Origin: Olsenella sp. oral taxon 807
GTDB taxonomy: Bacteria; Actinomycetota; Coriobacteriia; Coriobacteriales; Atopobiaceae
Reading direction: 5' to 3'
Assembly: GCF_001189515.2 (NCBI RefSeq)
Contig: NZ_CP012069.2
Location: 310,001 to 374,000, forward strand
DNA length: 64,000 nucleotides
A program made the position numbers and the translations under genes. Numbering within the stretch: the first letter of the stretch is position 1; each line of letters starts with the position of its first letter. Below, piece after piece: positions 1 to 8,454 of this stretch. Under the pieces are notes generated by a model. The model saw only the letters and a program-made list of their open reading frames with translations, was not told where the DNA came from and did not search any database.

Positions 1-1552
1 GGCCGGAGGCCCGTATGGCCTTCTCGCGGGTGACGGAGGGGCAATCGAGCTTGATGCCGTCGCGGTCGATGGCGACCGCACGCTCGCGGCTCTCGATCTT
101 CTCGGTGGCCTTCTCGACGTCGGTCTCTCCGACGCCCGATTCGGCCTCGGTTGCGACGAGCGCATCATAGAGGCCGTCCAACGCCGGATCAGAGAGGAAG
201 TTGTTGATGATGATGAACTGTGCATCTGGGGCGCTCTTCTGCGCACGTCCGGCGAGGCTCTTCTGGACCACGACGATGTCTGTGTCAGCAGGTACCTCGT
301 CCACACTGGCGTGAGTCACGACGATGTCCGGACGGTCGAGCTTGATGCGGTTGTGGAAGCGGGTGGCACCCATGGCCGAGGACCCCATGCCCGCGTCGCA
401 GGCGAAGACAACGTGTTGGCCGAACTTTTTGTCGACGTTTGTAGCAACCGCCTGTCCGCCCTTGAGTGCGCCCATCTCGTCTTTAGCCTCATCGAGGCTC
501 TTGATCTCGGCGCGGGCGACGATGGGAGACGCGATGGCAAAGGAGACGCCCGCCGCAAGCGCGATACCTACGAGGGTCGTGATGATAGAGCCCTGGGGCG
601 TCATGCTGAGGATGGCGATGACGGAGCCAGGAGACGCAGGGGCAACCAAGCCACCGCCCGCGAGGGAGAACCAGAGTATCGCAGCGGCGTTGCCAACGAT
701 GGGGGCGATGATCACCGTGGGGTTCATGAGTACGTAGGGAAAATAGATCTCGTGGATCCCGCCCAAAAAGTGGATGATGACGGCACCGGGCGCAGACTGG
801 CGGGTCGTCTCGTCCTTGCAGAAGAAGCAGTAGGCCAAAAGCACGCCAAGGCCTGGACCTGGGTTCGCCTCAAGGAGGAACATGAGTGACCTGCCCGTGT
901 TGGCAACCTGCTCAAGACCTATGGGCGTGAAGATTCCGTGGTTTATGGCGTTATTGAGGAAGAGCACCTTGGCGGGCTCGATGAAGATGGCGAGCAGTGG
1001 CATCAGGCTGTACTGCATGAGAACCTGGACACCTGCCTGCAGCACGGCGAGGATGCCGAGCATGAGGGGGCCTATGACCAGATACGCCACGATCGCGAGC
1101 ACGAGGCCGCCGATGCCGAGCGAGAAGTTGTCGATGAGCATCTCGAAGCCCGCAGGCGTGTGCCCTTCGATCAGCTGGTCGAACTTCTTGATCAACCAGC
1201 CGGCGGCGGGTCCGACGAGCATCGAGGCCATGAGCATCGTTGTGACCGTCGTCTCGCCCGTTACGGGATCAACCGTGATGCCCGAGACGATGGCGCCCAT
1301 GACGGCGATGGTGGCGATGATGCGCCCGCGCTTACCCGCGATCAGGTAGCCGCCCTGTGAGGCGATGAGGATGGGGATGAGGTAGGTGAGCATGGGGCTT
1401 GCGATGGCAGCCAAGGTCTTGTTGGGAAACCATCCGGTTGGTATGAACATTGCGGTCATGAAGCCCCACGCGATGAATGCTCCGATGTTGGGCATGACCA
1501 TCGAGCTGAGAAACTTGCCGAACTTGGACACCGACTCCCGTGCGTTGGCCAT
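1..1552 (-). CDS. mtlA: Mannitol-type PTS permease EIICBA, 3' end outside window
   Basis: Membrane permease that imports and phosphorylates mannitol (or a close hexitol). The reading frame starts at ATG 1552 (MANARESVSKFGKFLS) behind a GGGAGAG ribosome site and stays open to base 1, giving 517 visible codons. The hydrophobic EIIC part fills roughly residues 1-340, with the family-typical GAFIAWGF and the HEIYFPYVLMNP segment. The EIIB phosphocysteine loop FACDAGMGSSAMG has its Cys at residue 385. From about residue 485 the segment AIDRDGIKLDCPSVTREKAI matches the beginning of an EIIA domain, so this is a fused EIICBA cut by the window edge. It diverges from the dehydrogenase at 1876 and probably shares control with it. 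Mannitol specificity comes from overall resemblance; another hexitol is possible. Confidence 0.9.
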   Translation of the reverse strand, partial: MANARESVSKFGKFLSSMVMPNIGAFIAWGFMTAMFIPTGWFPNKTLAAIASPMLTYLIPILIASQGGYLIAGKRGRIIATIAVMGAIVSGITVDPVTGETTVTTMLMASMLVGPAAGWLIKKFDQLIEGHTPAGFEMLIDNFSLGIGGLVLAIVAYLVIGPLMLGILAVLQAGVQVLMQYSLMPLLAIFIEPAKVLFLNNAINHGIFTPIGLEQVANTGRSLMFLLEANPGPGLGVLLAYCFFCKDETTRQSAPGAVIIHFLGGIHEIYFPYVLMNPTVIIAPIVGNAAAILWFSLAGGGLVAPASPGSVIAILSMTPQGSIITTLVGIALAAGVSFAIASPIVARAEIKSLDEAKDEMGALKGGQAVATNVDKKFGQHVVFACDAGMGSSAMGATRFHNRIKLDRPDIVVTHASVDEVPADTDIVVVQKSLAGRAQKSAPDAQFIIINNFLSDPALDGLYDALVATEAESGVGETDVEKATEKIESRERAVAIDRDGIKLDCPSVTREKAIRASG

Positions 1553-1644
1553 CTCTCTCCCTTTCCGACATGTCCGGCGCAGGTGCGCCAAGACCCTTGT
1601 CTTCTCCGCGATGACGAAAAAGACAAATGACAGTAACTATTGAA

Positions 1645-1664
1645 ACAACAATACATTTTGTTGT
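1645..1664. promoter_or_regulatory. Inverted repeat, likely operator for mtlA
   Basis: Perfect 7-bp arms ACAACAA (1645-1651) and TTGTTGT (1658-1664) with a 6-bp spacer, about 95 bp upstream of the mtlA start. The half-sites resemble those of the second operator at 1763. The DeoR-family protein at 3232 is the natural candidate binder; this is inference. Confidence 0.5.
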
Positions 1665-1759
1665 AATAAAAATCTATCTTGTTCTGTGAACGGTAGAATT
1701 TTCTCCATAAACGGGTGTTCACCAACGATGATGCTAAAAAATATGTCTCAAAATAGAGC

Positions 1760-1787
1760 TTGACAATATTCCCACTATTGTTATAGT
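1760..1787 (+). promoter_or_regulatory. Sigma-70-like promoter with operator in spacer, for the dehydrogenase gene
   Basis: A consensus -35 TTGACA (1760-1765) is followed after 16 bp by TATAGT (1782-1787). An inverted repeat ACAATA (1763-1768), 7 bp, TATTGT (1776-1781) lies between and over the promoter elements, so a bound repressor would block RNA polymerase. The transcript would start near 1795 and carry an 80-nt leader to the ATG at 1876. Confidence 0.6.
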
Positions 1788-1875
1788 AACAGCCAAGAGG
1801 TGTTGAACCAATAGTCTACGCTACTGACGGGCAGCACGCAGCCAGGTCGCGCGGACGCACGAGAAGGGACATGGG

Positions 1876-3144
1876 ATGAGGGCAAGGGCAGCACGACTCC
1901 ACGCGGCACACGACATTCGCATCGACGAGTTCGAGCTTCCGGACATCAAGGACGATGAGATGCTCGTGCGGGTCATCTCGGACTCGATGTGCATGTCAAC
2001 CTATAAGATGGCGATCTTGGGCACCGAGCACAAGCGCGTCCACGCCGATGTGGCCGAGCACCCAGCCATCACGGGCCACGAGCTTGCGGGCGACATCGTT
2101 ACGGTCGGCGCGAAGTATGCCGATCTGTACGAGCCTGGTCAGAAGTTCACGATTCAGCCCGCCCTCAACTACAAGGGCTCGATGGACTCACCCGGCTACT
2201 CCTACGAGTTCTGCGGCGGAGACGCCACCTACTGCATCCTGCCACAGGAGGTCTTTGCTACGGGCTGCTTTTTGGTCTATCACGGGGAGGCCTACTATCA
2301 GGCGTCCCTTGCCGAGCCCATGAGCTGCTCGATCGGGGCCTTCCATGCCGCCTACCACACCCAGATGGGTGTCTACACCCACGACATGGGCATCCGTGAG
2401 GGTGGCAAGCTCTGCATCAACGCAGGTGCGGGCCCGATGGGCCTTGGTGCCCTTACCTATGCCCTCCACTGTGATCGCAGGCCTGGCCTTGTCGTTGTGG
2501 CAGACATCAACCAGGAACGCCTCGCTCGTGCCGAGCATCTCTTTCCGCCAGAGGAAATCAGGCGTGACGAGGGTATCGAGCTGCACTTTGTCAACACGGG
2601 TACGGTCGATGACCCTGTGGCGGCACTGCGCGAGATCACAGGGGGCGCGGGCTTTGACGACGTGCTCTGCTATGCGCCCGTCGCGGCCGTGGTCACTCAG
2701 TCGAGCCTGATCTTGGGCCGTGACGGCTGCCTCAACTTCTTCGCAGGCCCCACGGACAAGAACTTCCAGGCTCCCATCAACTTCTACGAGGTGCACTACG
2801 GCTCTCAGCATGTCATCGGGACTACGGGCGGCAACACGCAGGACGAGATGGAGTCGCTCGAGCTCACTGCTGCCGGTCGCCTTGATCCCGCCGTTATGGT
2901 GACCCATATTGGTGGCCTTGACGCGGTGCCCGAGACGACGCTCAAGCTTCCCAAGATCCCCGGTGGCAAGAAGCTCATCTATACTCACATAGAGATGCCG
3001 CTCATCGCCCTCTCGGAGCTGCGGACGAGGGCGGACGAAGACGGACGCTATGGTACACTTGCCGATATCGTTGATGTCCACAAGGGACTCTGGTCGCCCG
3101 AGGCGGAGCGCTACCTGCTTGCCAACTGGGAGTCGGTGGAGTAG
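1876..3144 (+). CDS. Zinc-dependent MDR dehydrogenase, L-sorbose-1-phosphate reductase type
   Basis: Cytoplasmic NAD(P)-dependent medium-chain dehydrogenase of 422 residues that probably interconverts a hexitol phosphate and a ketose phosphate. Visible signs are the catalytic-zinc Cys39 (SDSMCMSTYK), the GHE pair at 68-69, Glu147 in LAEPMSC, and the nucleotide-binding loop GAGPMGLGA at 184-192. The long insert containing PGYSYEFCGGDATY and the tail LPKIPGGKKLIYT resemble SorE-type reductases more than ordinary sorbitol dehydrogenases; the classical structural-zinc four-cysteine loop is absent. It lies divergent from the mannitol PTS gene and just before a DeoR regulator, which suggests it oxidises the imported sugar-alcohol phosphate. 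That would be an MDR replacement for the usual MtlD; the true substrate cannot be read from sequence. Confidence 0.8.
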   Translation: MRARAARLHAAHDIRIDEFELPDIKDDEMLVRVISDSMCMSTYKMAILGTEHKRVHADVAEHPAITGHELAGDIVTVGAKYADLYEPGQKFTIQPALNYKGSMDSPGYSYEFCGGDATYCILPQEVFATGCFLVYHGEAYYQASLAEPMSCSIGAFHAAYHTQMGVYTHDMGIREGGKLCINAGAGPMGLGALTYALHCDRRPGLVVVADINQERLARAEHLFPPEEIRRDEGIELHFVNTGTVDDPVAALREITGGAGFDDVLCYAPVAAVVTQSSLILGRDGCLNFFAGPTDKNFQAPINFYEVHYGSQHVIGTTGGNTQDEMESLELTAAGRLDPAVMVTHIGGLDAVPETTLKLPKIPGGKKLIYTHIEMPLIALSELRTRADEDGRYGTLADIVDVHKGLWSPEAERYLLANWESVE

Positions 3145-3231
3145 GCGAGAGTGACAAAGCCCGAGGGGCCTTCGGCCGTCCCATGCTCGGCCCGAGCCCA
3201 GGGGTGTGGGGAAGAGGAGGCAGCGCAGGGC

Positions 3232-3990
3232 ATGGACATGGGCGAGAGGCGCTCGGGCATCGTCGAGCTCATCAATCAGGAGGGCTATGTGTCCTTCTCG
3301 AGGCTCAAGTCGGCCTTTCCCGACGTGAGCGAGATGACGCTGCGTACCGACCTCAAGAAGCTCGACGAGGAGCGTCTCATCGTACGCGTTCATGGCGGCG
3401 CCAAGTCCGTGAGCTTTGCCGTGGGGACAGACGACCTCTTGGCACGCAGGAGCCTGCGCCATGCCGCCGAGAAGGCCGCCATCGCCCAGAAGGCAGCAAG
3501 GCTCCTCAGGCCTGACACGACCGTTTTCATCGACTCGGGCAGCACGACGACGGCCCTCGCGCAGAAGCTGCCCGACATGCGCCTTCTGGTGTTCACGAAC
3601 TCTCTTACAGTGGCCATTGAGCTCTCTCGCCTCAAGAAGGTGACGACGCAGCTCGTGGGCGGTCGGCTCAACACCTACTCGCTAAGCACCGTCGGGGGAA
3701 GTGCCATGGAGTTCGTGCGTGAGATAAGCTTCGAGCAGCTGTTTCTTGGCGTTACAGGCTATGGCGAGCACGGTGGGTTCACCTGTGGGTCGGATGATGA
3801 GGCTGCCCTCAAGCGCGCTTTGGTGGCAAGCGCGGAAGAGACGGTGGCCCTCGTCGACTCGAGCAAGGTTGGGAGAAACTCGACCTTTCCCATCTGTAGT
3901 ATTAGCGACGTCGCGATGGTTGTGTCTGACGACGGGGTCTCAAGGGAGTTCCGGCAGGCCTGCGAGAATGCGGGCACGGAGCTGCTATAG
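3232..3990 (+). CDS. DeoR/GlpR-family sugar-phosphate-responsive repressor
   Basis: Transcription factor of 252 residues. The N-terminal DeoR helix-turn-helix covers about residues 3-57 (RRSGIVELINQEGYVSF ... VSEMTLRTDLKKLDEE), followed by the typical VRVHGGA linker. The C-terminal isomerase-like sensor has DSGSTTTALA, FTNSL, LVGGRLN and the late VDSSKVG motif. I chose ATG 3232 because AGGAGG lies at 3215-3220; an upstream GTG at 3151 would add 27 unlike residues. It follows the dehydrogenase closely (87 bp) and is likely co-transcribed with it. By family behaviour it should repress the divergent PTS/dehydrogenase promoters through the inverted repeats at 1645 and 1763. Confidence 0.88.
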   Translation: MDMGERRSGIVELINQEGYVSFSRLKSAFPDVSEMTLRTDLKKLDEERLIVRVHGGAKSVSFAVGTDDLLARRSLRHAAEKAAIAQKAARLLRPDTTVFIDSGSTTTALAQKLPDMRLLVFTNSLTVAIELSRLKKVTTQLVGGRLNTYSLSTVGGSAMEFVREISFEQLFLGVTGYGEHGGFTCGSDDEAALKRALVASAEETVALVDSSKVGRNSTFPICSISDVAMVVSDDGVSREFRQACENAGTELL

Positions 3991-4020
3991 GGATAGCAGG
4001 GCGGATGACGGAGGCGCAGC

Positions 4021-4049
4021 TTGCCCATCGGGCCTGCGCATGATAGAGT
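4021..4049 (+). promoter_or_regulatory. Candidate promoter for first lipoprotein gene
   Basis: TTGCCC (4021-4026), a 17-bp spacer and TAGAGT (4044-4049), 34 bp upstream of the ATG at 4083. Reasonable but imperfect match to the housekeeping consensus. Confidence 0.4.
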
Positions 4050-4082
4050 ATCTTGTCTAAACACCCATCGCAAGGAGTAGTT

Positions 4083-4754
4083 ATGAAGACGCACAACATG
4101 ATCCGAAGGGCCTGTCAACTAGCGCTCGCCGCCCTGATCGTCATCGGAGTGAGTGTCGGCCTCTCCGCATGCAAAAACGATGAGCAGATGGCCCGCGATA
4201 GCGCCGAGGCCATGTTCAAGGCCTTCAAGAACCCCACCGAAGAGAGCATGCGTCCCTACATGTCGAACGCCAAGGCTCCCATCATCTCGCAGATCGAGTC
4301 ATACAACATTGACGTCTACGAGTTCTTGGGTCATGTCTTCAGGCACTTTGACTACAGGATCGACAAGGTTACGGTTACGGGTGACACGGCAAGTATCGAG
4401 GCCTCGTTCAACAACGCCAGCCTCTCGAGTGCTTTTGCGGCCGCAAATACCGACTACCAGTCAACAGACACCGCGACGCTTGCGCAGATCTATCAGGATG
4501 GCAAGGAAGCGGGTCTTGAGAAGAGGCTCATGGAGCTCTTCTACAAGCGTCTGGATGAGGCGACCGACCTTACGCCGACGAAGGCGACCATCAAGTTGAC
4601 CAAGGAAAACGGCAGCTGGAAGGTGGACGATGGTTCCGTCCAGGACTTTGCGAGCTCCATGTATGGGAGCATCAGCCTGTCCGGTGAGGTTGAGCCCGCA
4701 TCGCAGTCGCAAGAGCAGCCCGCTTCTGAGGCGCAGGAGTCCGCCTCAGAATGA
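4083..4754 (+). CDS. Lipoprotein, paralog 1 of 3
   Basis: Exported lipid-anchored protein of 223 residues. ATG 4083 is preceded by AAGGAG at 4071-4076; an earlier in-frame ATG at 4053 lacks a site. A type II signal peptide ends in the lipobox LSAC with Cys30. The mature part begins NDEQMARDSAEAMFKAFKNP and contains YNIDVYEFLGHVFRHFDY, a pattern shared with the genes at 4948 and 5961. The C-terminus is a Ser/Gln/Glu-rich tail (EPASQSQEQPASEAQESASE). It is somewhat like the DUF5105-type lipoproteins of Firmicutes, but I cannot confirm a family. Function unknown; tandem amplification suggests a surface role with divergent copies. Confidence 0.8.
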   Translation: MKTHNMIRRACQLALAALIVIGVSVGLSACKNDEQMARDSAEAMFKAFKNPTEESMRPYMSNAKAPIISQIESYNIDVYEFLGHVFRHFDYRIDKVTVTGDTASIEASFNNASLSSAFAAANTDYQSTDTATLAQIYQDGKEAGLEKRLMELFYKRLDEATDLTPTKATIKLTKENGSWKVDDGSVQDFASSMYGSISLSGEVEPASQSQEQPASEAQESASE

Positions 4755-4947
4755 GGGGAACGAGTTCGATCACAAAGAGATCGTAACACTGGACATTGTG
4801 GTGTGCAGATGCCTACGCATGGGTCTATACTGCGGTCCAAGAGAGCCTGAAGTCGGATCCTCGCAGGCCGCAGTGGCAAAGGTCCAATGCCATGGCGTGT
4901 GGCCGGCACCCGTCTTCAGCATATGGCAGTAAGGAGTGATGATTGAG

Positions 4948-5724
4948 ATGCAAGCTGTTATGATGCGAACCATGTTACGGAAGATCTGTCGGCTTACCCT
5001 TGCCGTAACGCTCGCTGCGGGAATGACCGTAGGCCTTGGTGCGTGTAGCAACCGGCAGGAAGCTCCCACGAACAACACCCAGGGCGAGCAGACGGCTGCT
5101 GCGCCTGCCAACGGCGCACAGCCGCAGCAAGAGGCCCCCGCGAATCCCAGTGCGCCGCAGGAGGCCCCCGCGAGCTCTAGTCCACAGCAATCTGCGGATA
5201 CAAATCGCGACGAGCAGGATGTGCGCGCTGTTGTCACAAAGATGCTCGACGCTGTCAAGAATCCCAGCAGGGCGAGCATGGAGTCCTACCTGTCAAACCT
5301 AGACAGCAACACCAAGGCGCAGCTCGATACCTATGGTATCGACATGTACGATTTTACTGAGCATATCTTCAAGCACTTCGACTATACGATCGATGATGTT
5401 CAGGTCAACGGCGACACCGCAACCGTCAAGCTCACGTTCACAAATGCCGATCTGATGAAGGCTCTCATGTCTGGCAGCAAGGAGCTCCAGTCGCTCGACC
5501 AGGACACGCTTCAGCAGCTCAGCGAAGGTGGCGAGAAGGCAATCATGCAGAAATACATGGAGCTCTTCTATGCCAGCATCGATGATGAGAATAACCTCAC
5601 CTCGACGGAGGCAGAGCTAAAGCTCGTCAAGTCGGGCGGTGTGTGGAAGGTTGATGAGGATTCTGCCAAAAACTTCTCACATTTGATGTCTGGAAACTTC
5701 AATCTGTCTGGCGGGGGAAGATGA
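4948..5724 (+). CDS. Lipoprotein, paralog 2 of 3, with low-complexity insert
   Basis: 258-residue lipoprotein with lipobox LGAC (Cys33). ATG 4948 is 11 nt from AAGGAG (4931-4936); ATG 4960 is also possible. Directly after the lipid anchor it has a Pro/Ala/Gln/Ser-rich spacer of about 55 residues (APANGAQPQQEAPANPS) absent from its neighbours, which would hold the globular part further from the membrane. The globular part keeps the shared features YGIDMYDFTEHIFKHFDY and the C-terminal GVWKVDEDSAKNF. About 190 bp without a gene separates it from paralog 1. Confidence 0.8.
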   Translation: MQAVMMRTMLRKICRLTLAVTLAAGMTVGLGACSNRQEAPTNNTQGEQTAAAPANGAQPQQEAPANPSAPQEAPASSSPQQSADTNRDEQDVRAVVTKMLDAVKNPSRASMESYLSNLDSNTKAQLDTYGIDMYDFTEHIFKHFDYTIDDVQVNGDTATVKLTFTNADLMKALMSGSKELQSLDQDTLQQLSEGGEKAIMQKYMELFYASIDDENNLTSTEAELKLVKSGGVWKVDEDSAKNFSHLMSGNFNLSGGGR

Positions 5725-5834
5725 TCCGATAGTCTCAGATAAGTCGTGCGGCAATACCAATAGGGCCCATCGGTATCTTTGCAAGCGATCGTAACAAGGG
5801 CTGGGGTGGGAGCGCGCGGAATGAGCGAGTGACG

Positions 5835-5870
5835 GCCTTGGGAGCGACGTGCCCCCAAGGCTGTTTTGGT
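5835..5870 (+). terminator. Rho-independent terminator
   Basis: Arms GCCTTGGG (5835-5842) and CCCAAGGC (5854-5861) followed by TGTTTTGGT. It lies between lipoprotein paralogs 2 and 3, so they are probably separate transcripts. Confidence 0.65.
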
Positions 5871-5960
5871 CGTCAAATGGCGTGGTGGCGTTCTATGTGG
5901 GATGTCAAGACCGTTCCATGGTAAGATATGATAGATACGTATTTGTTACAAGGAGTAATG

Positions 5961-6593
5961 ATGAACACACGTAAGACAATTTTCAAGGTCTGTCGGCTGG
6001 CGCTTGCCGTTGCGCTTGCAATAGGGGCGACCGTGGGCCTCTCTGCATGCAAGAGTGACGAGCAGGAGATCCGTGCCAGTGTCGAGACGATGCTCAACGC
6101 CTTCAAGAATCCCACTAAGGAGAACCTAAGTCCCTACATGTCGGAGGCAGACAAAGACTCTGCAGCGCAGGAGCAGCTCAAGGAGTCTGGCATCGACTTC
6201 TACGAGTTCCTTGCGCATGCCCTCAAGCACTTTGACTATAAGATCAACGAGGTAAAGGTGGAGGGCAACACGGCGACCGTCAAGCTTGACATCACCAATA
6301 CCAACATCAGGAACGCCATGGCGGCCGCTCGCTCGGATGTCAGCAATATGAATGATGAGGAATCCATGCAGCTCTATCAGAATGGCGACACGAATGCACT
6401 CATAAAGAAGCTCATGGAGTCCCTCTACAAGCATCTCGATGAGTCCACTGACCTCGTCACGACGAGTGTGGAGTTGAAGATGAACAAGGAGAACGGAACC
6501 TGGACGACGGATGAGGGTTCTCTCAACGAGTTCGTGGGGGCAGTATACGGGGTAGGAGCGCTTTTCGGGTCCGATACCTCAGCCTACATGTAG
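5961..6593 (+). CDS. Lipoprotein, paralog 3 of 3
   Basis: 210-residue lipoprotein with lipobox LSAC (Cys30). ATG 5961 is 5 nt from AGGAG (5951-5955); the adjacent ATG 5958 is too close to that site. Shares with paralog 1 the start of the mature region (SDEQEIRASVETMLNAFKNP) and the SGIDFYEFLAHALKHFDY segment. It lacks both the insert of paralog 2 and the charged tail of paralog 1. It has its own upstream region and is closed by terminators on both sides. Confidence 0.8.
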   Translation: MNTRKTIFKVCRLALAVALAIGATVGLSACKSDEQEIRASVETMLNAFKNPTKENLSPYMSEADKDSAAQEQLKESGIDFYEFLAHALKHFDYKINEVKVEGNTATVKLDITNTNIRNAMAAARSDVSNMNDEESMQLYQNGDTNALIKKLMESLYKHLDESTDLVTTSVELKMNKENGTWTTDEGSLNEFVGAVYGVGALFGSDTSAYM

Positions 6594-6668
6594 GTCGCGC
6601 ATCGCATTCGCGCGACTTCTTTGACATGGTGACGAGCCGGTGGCGCGAGGGGCGATCGGCTCGTTGGC

Positions 6669-6708
6669 GGCCTTGGAAGCGACATGGCTTCCGGGGCCGT
6701 TTCTTTCT
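6669..6708 (+). terminator. Rho-independent terminator
   Basis: Stem GGCCTTGGAAGC (6669-6680) / GCTTCCGGGGCC (6687-6698) with one internal mismatch pair, followed by GTTTCTTTCTT. Ends the lipoprotein cluster. Confidence 0.7.
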
Positions 6709-6838
6709 TGCTCTCTTGCTTGGCTACCTGCACGTGGCGGTGCGTTGCTGTCTCAATCTGCTACTATAAGTTCATTATAGCCTTGTACATGTAGTCAACC
6801 TGAGGCACGCAAGGTCGTAAGGTCGAAAGGAGTCCCGC

Positions 6839-7336
6839 ATGCAACCGGGTGAGGAAATCGAAAGTCTGCTGGATGAGCTCGAGCAGGTCGTGAGCGAGGC
6901 CAAGGCACCCTTCACTGGTGGCATGCAGAAGAAGATAGTCGACTCTCGGGAGATCTACGAGATAATCGACGAGATTCGAAGCATGTTCCCCCAGGAGTTC
7001 TCTGACGCACGCCGCATCCTCAAGGAGGAGGATGAGATTCTTGGACGTGCTCAGCAGCAGGCCGACTCCATCATCGCTGACGCCCAGCAGCAGGCCATGA
7101 TACTCTCGGGGGATCAGGAGGTGGTGCGGCTCGCCCAGCAGCAAGCCGAGGAGATTCGTGGTCAAGCCTCCCAGTACGAGAGGGACACGCGCTACAACGC
7201 CGAGGAGTATGCAGATACGGTGCTCCAGCACCTGGAGGATAACCTCAAGTCACTTACGAACTCCGTGACGCGCGTACGCGAGACGCTCGACGAGAACTCA
7301 GGTCCGCGTAATCAGTCCAATAACGTCACGTGGTAG
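6839..7336 (+). CDS. Coiled-coil cytoplasmic protein upstream of yceD
   Basis: 165-residue, charged, helix-rich protein without signal or membrane segment. It begins MQPGEEIESLLDELEQVV, has the conserved-looking IVDSREIYEIIDEIRSMFP at about 31-50, and then Gln/Ala-rich helices with repeated AQQQA. ATG 6839 follows GAAAGGAG. Proteins of this shape sit just before yceD in Actinobacteria and are often labelled ATPase-like or DivIVA-like with no proven function. The 13-bp gap to the next gene indicates an operon. Function not known. Confidence 0.75.
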   Translation: MQPGEEIESLLDELEQVVSEAKAPFTGGMQKKIVDSREIYEIIDEIRSMFPQEFSDARRILKEEDEILGRAQQQADSIIADAQQQAMILSGDQEVVRLAQQQAEEIRGQASQYERDTRYNAEEYADTVLQHLEDNLKSLTNSVTRVRETLDENSGPRNQSNNVTW

Positions 7337-7349
7337 GGGGTGGAGCGCG

Positions 7350-7943
7350 ATGCGACGGGTGACGACCATTCTCGATGACAGACTTGCCGATGCGGGAAGT
7401 GCCCTCGTCGTTCAAGGCCACATCAACGAGAGTGGCTACCTCTTGGGCGGTCATACTTTCAGACTGCCCGATGGCCTTGACTATGACCTCGTGCTCACCA
7501 ACGCAGGGAAGGGAATCCTTGTGACCGGCATCGTGAGCGGTCGCGTGCTTGGCACCTGTGATCGCTGCCTGGAGGAGGCCGTCTTGGACCTGACAGGTGA
7601 AGTAGAAGAGTACTACCTCTTCAAAGCTCAGGAGGCGACCGCTGATGGCAGCGATACCCTTGGGGATGACGATGAGATGGACTTCTCTTGGGTGGGCGAG
7701 GACCACACGATCGACTTGACGGATGCCATCTCGTCTGCTCTTCTCATGGAGACTCCCTATGTGGTCCTCTGTCGCGAGGATTGCAAGGGTCTCTGTCCGG
7801 TGTGTGGCGAGAATCTCAATCAGGTGGACTGCGGGCATGGTGCCCAGATCGAGCGTCGGCGCGAGGAGGAGCGAATGGCGTCGGGTCCGTTTTCGGGCCT
7901 GAGGAAGCTCAGGTTTGAAGACGCCGACCGCGAGGCCAAGTAA
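7350..7943 (+). CDS. YceD/DUF177 family protein
   Basis: 197-residue cytoplasmic protein of the family linked to 23S rRNA and ribosomal protein L32 levels in other bacteria. The C-terminal part holds the cysteine cluster CREDCKGLCPVC followed by a further Cys-Gly-His, typical of DUF177 and likely a metal site; CDRC at about 70-73 is an earlier pair. ATG 7350 is behind GGGGGTGGAG. In most Actinobacteria and Firmicutes rpmF follows directly, but no L32-like frame (MAVPK start) lies in the next 450 bp. A dispersed repeat array begins 125 bp downstream instead. Confidence 0.85.
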   Translation: MRRVTTILDDRLADAGSALVVQGHINESGYLLGGHTFRLPDGLDYDLVLTNAGKGILVTGIVSGRVLGTCDRCLEEAVLDLTGEVEEYYLFKAQEATADGSDTLGDDDEMDFSWVGEDHTIDLTDAISSALLMETPYVVLCREDCKGLCPVCGENLNQVDCGHGAQIERRREEERMASGPFSGLRKLRFEDADREAK

Positions 7944-8067
7944 GGGCGTACGGCATACGGTGAGCGAGGACATCCGGTCGGGGAGTGCTGCTGGTGCGTG
8001 AACAGTTCTGGCAGTTCTAACCCGTGAGAATGTACTTTCTGGTCACTTTTGAAATGTGGAATGACCG

Positions 8068-8407
8068 CAGAATGCGTCTTTGCGTGAGGGGTCGCGTCCA
8101 GAATGCGTTTTTTGGTGACGTCGCAACCGTAGAATGCGCTTTTCCGTAGAGTGCATCTTTCCTTACCTGGGCAAACGTCAGGCCACCTCACGGAAAAACG
8201 CACTTTGCATGGGCACCCTCACGGAAAGGCGCACTCTGGAGGTTGGGTGTCACGGAAAAGCACACTCTGGTAGCGACTCCTCACGGAAAAGCACATTCTG
8301 TCTGTGCGCCTTTTGGTGAGGCGTCTCGACGTTTGCACAGGTGAGGAAAGACGCATTTTGCGGAAAGGTGCACTCGGATGGTACCTCCTCACGGAAAACG
8401 CATTCTA
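8068..8407. repeat. Inverted-unit repeat array 1
   Basis: Roughly ten copies of a short unit with core GCGCTTTTCCGTGAGG (or its complement), separated by about 9-14 variable bases. Units point one way on the left and the other way on the right of core segments near 8146-8184 and 8320-8362; the cores contain CGTTTGCACAGGTGAGG or its complement. This is the most degenerate of the four arrays in the window. No gene is visible inside. Confidence 0.85.
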
Positions 8408-8454
8408 CTTTGCCGCCGCAGGAGGGTTCACCTGGACTCATTTGTACAGCACAA

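Noticed and set aside
311-1360. Plus-strand frames of 140-192 codons in the first 1.4 kb
   Set aside because: They lie opposite the mannitol PTS gene, whose frame is continuous with motifs for EIIC, EIIB and the start of EIIA.
2188-3462. 424-codon minus-strand frame opposite the dehydrogenase and DeoR genes
   Set aside because: It crosses two well-supported plus-strand genes and has no family likeness.
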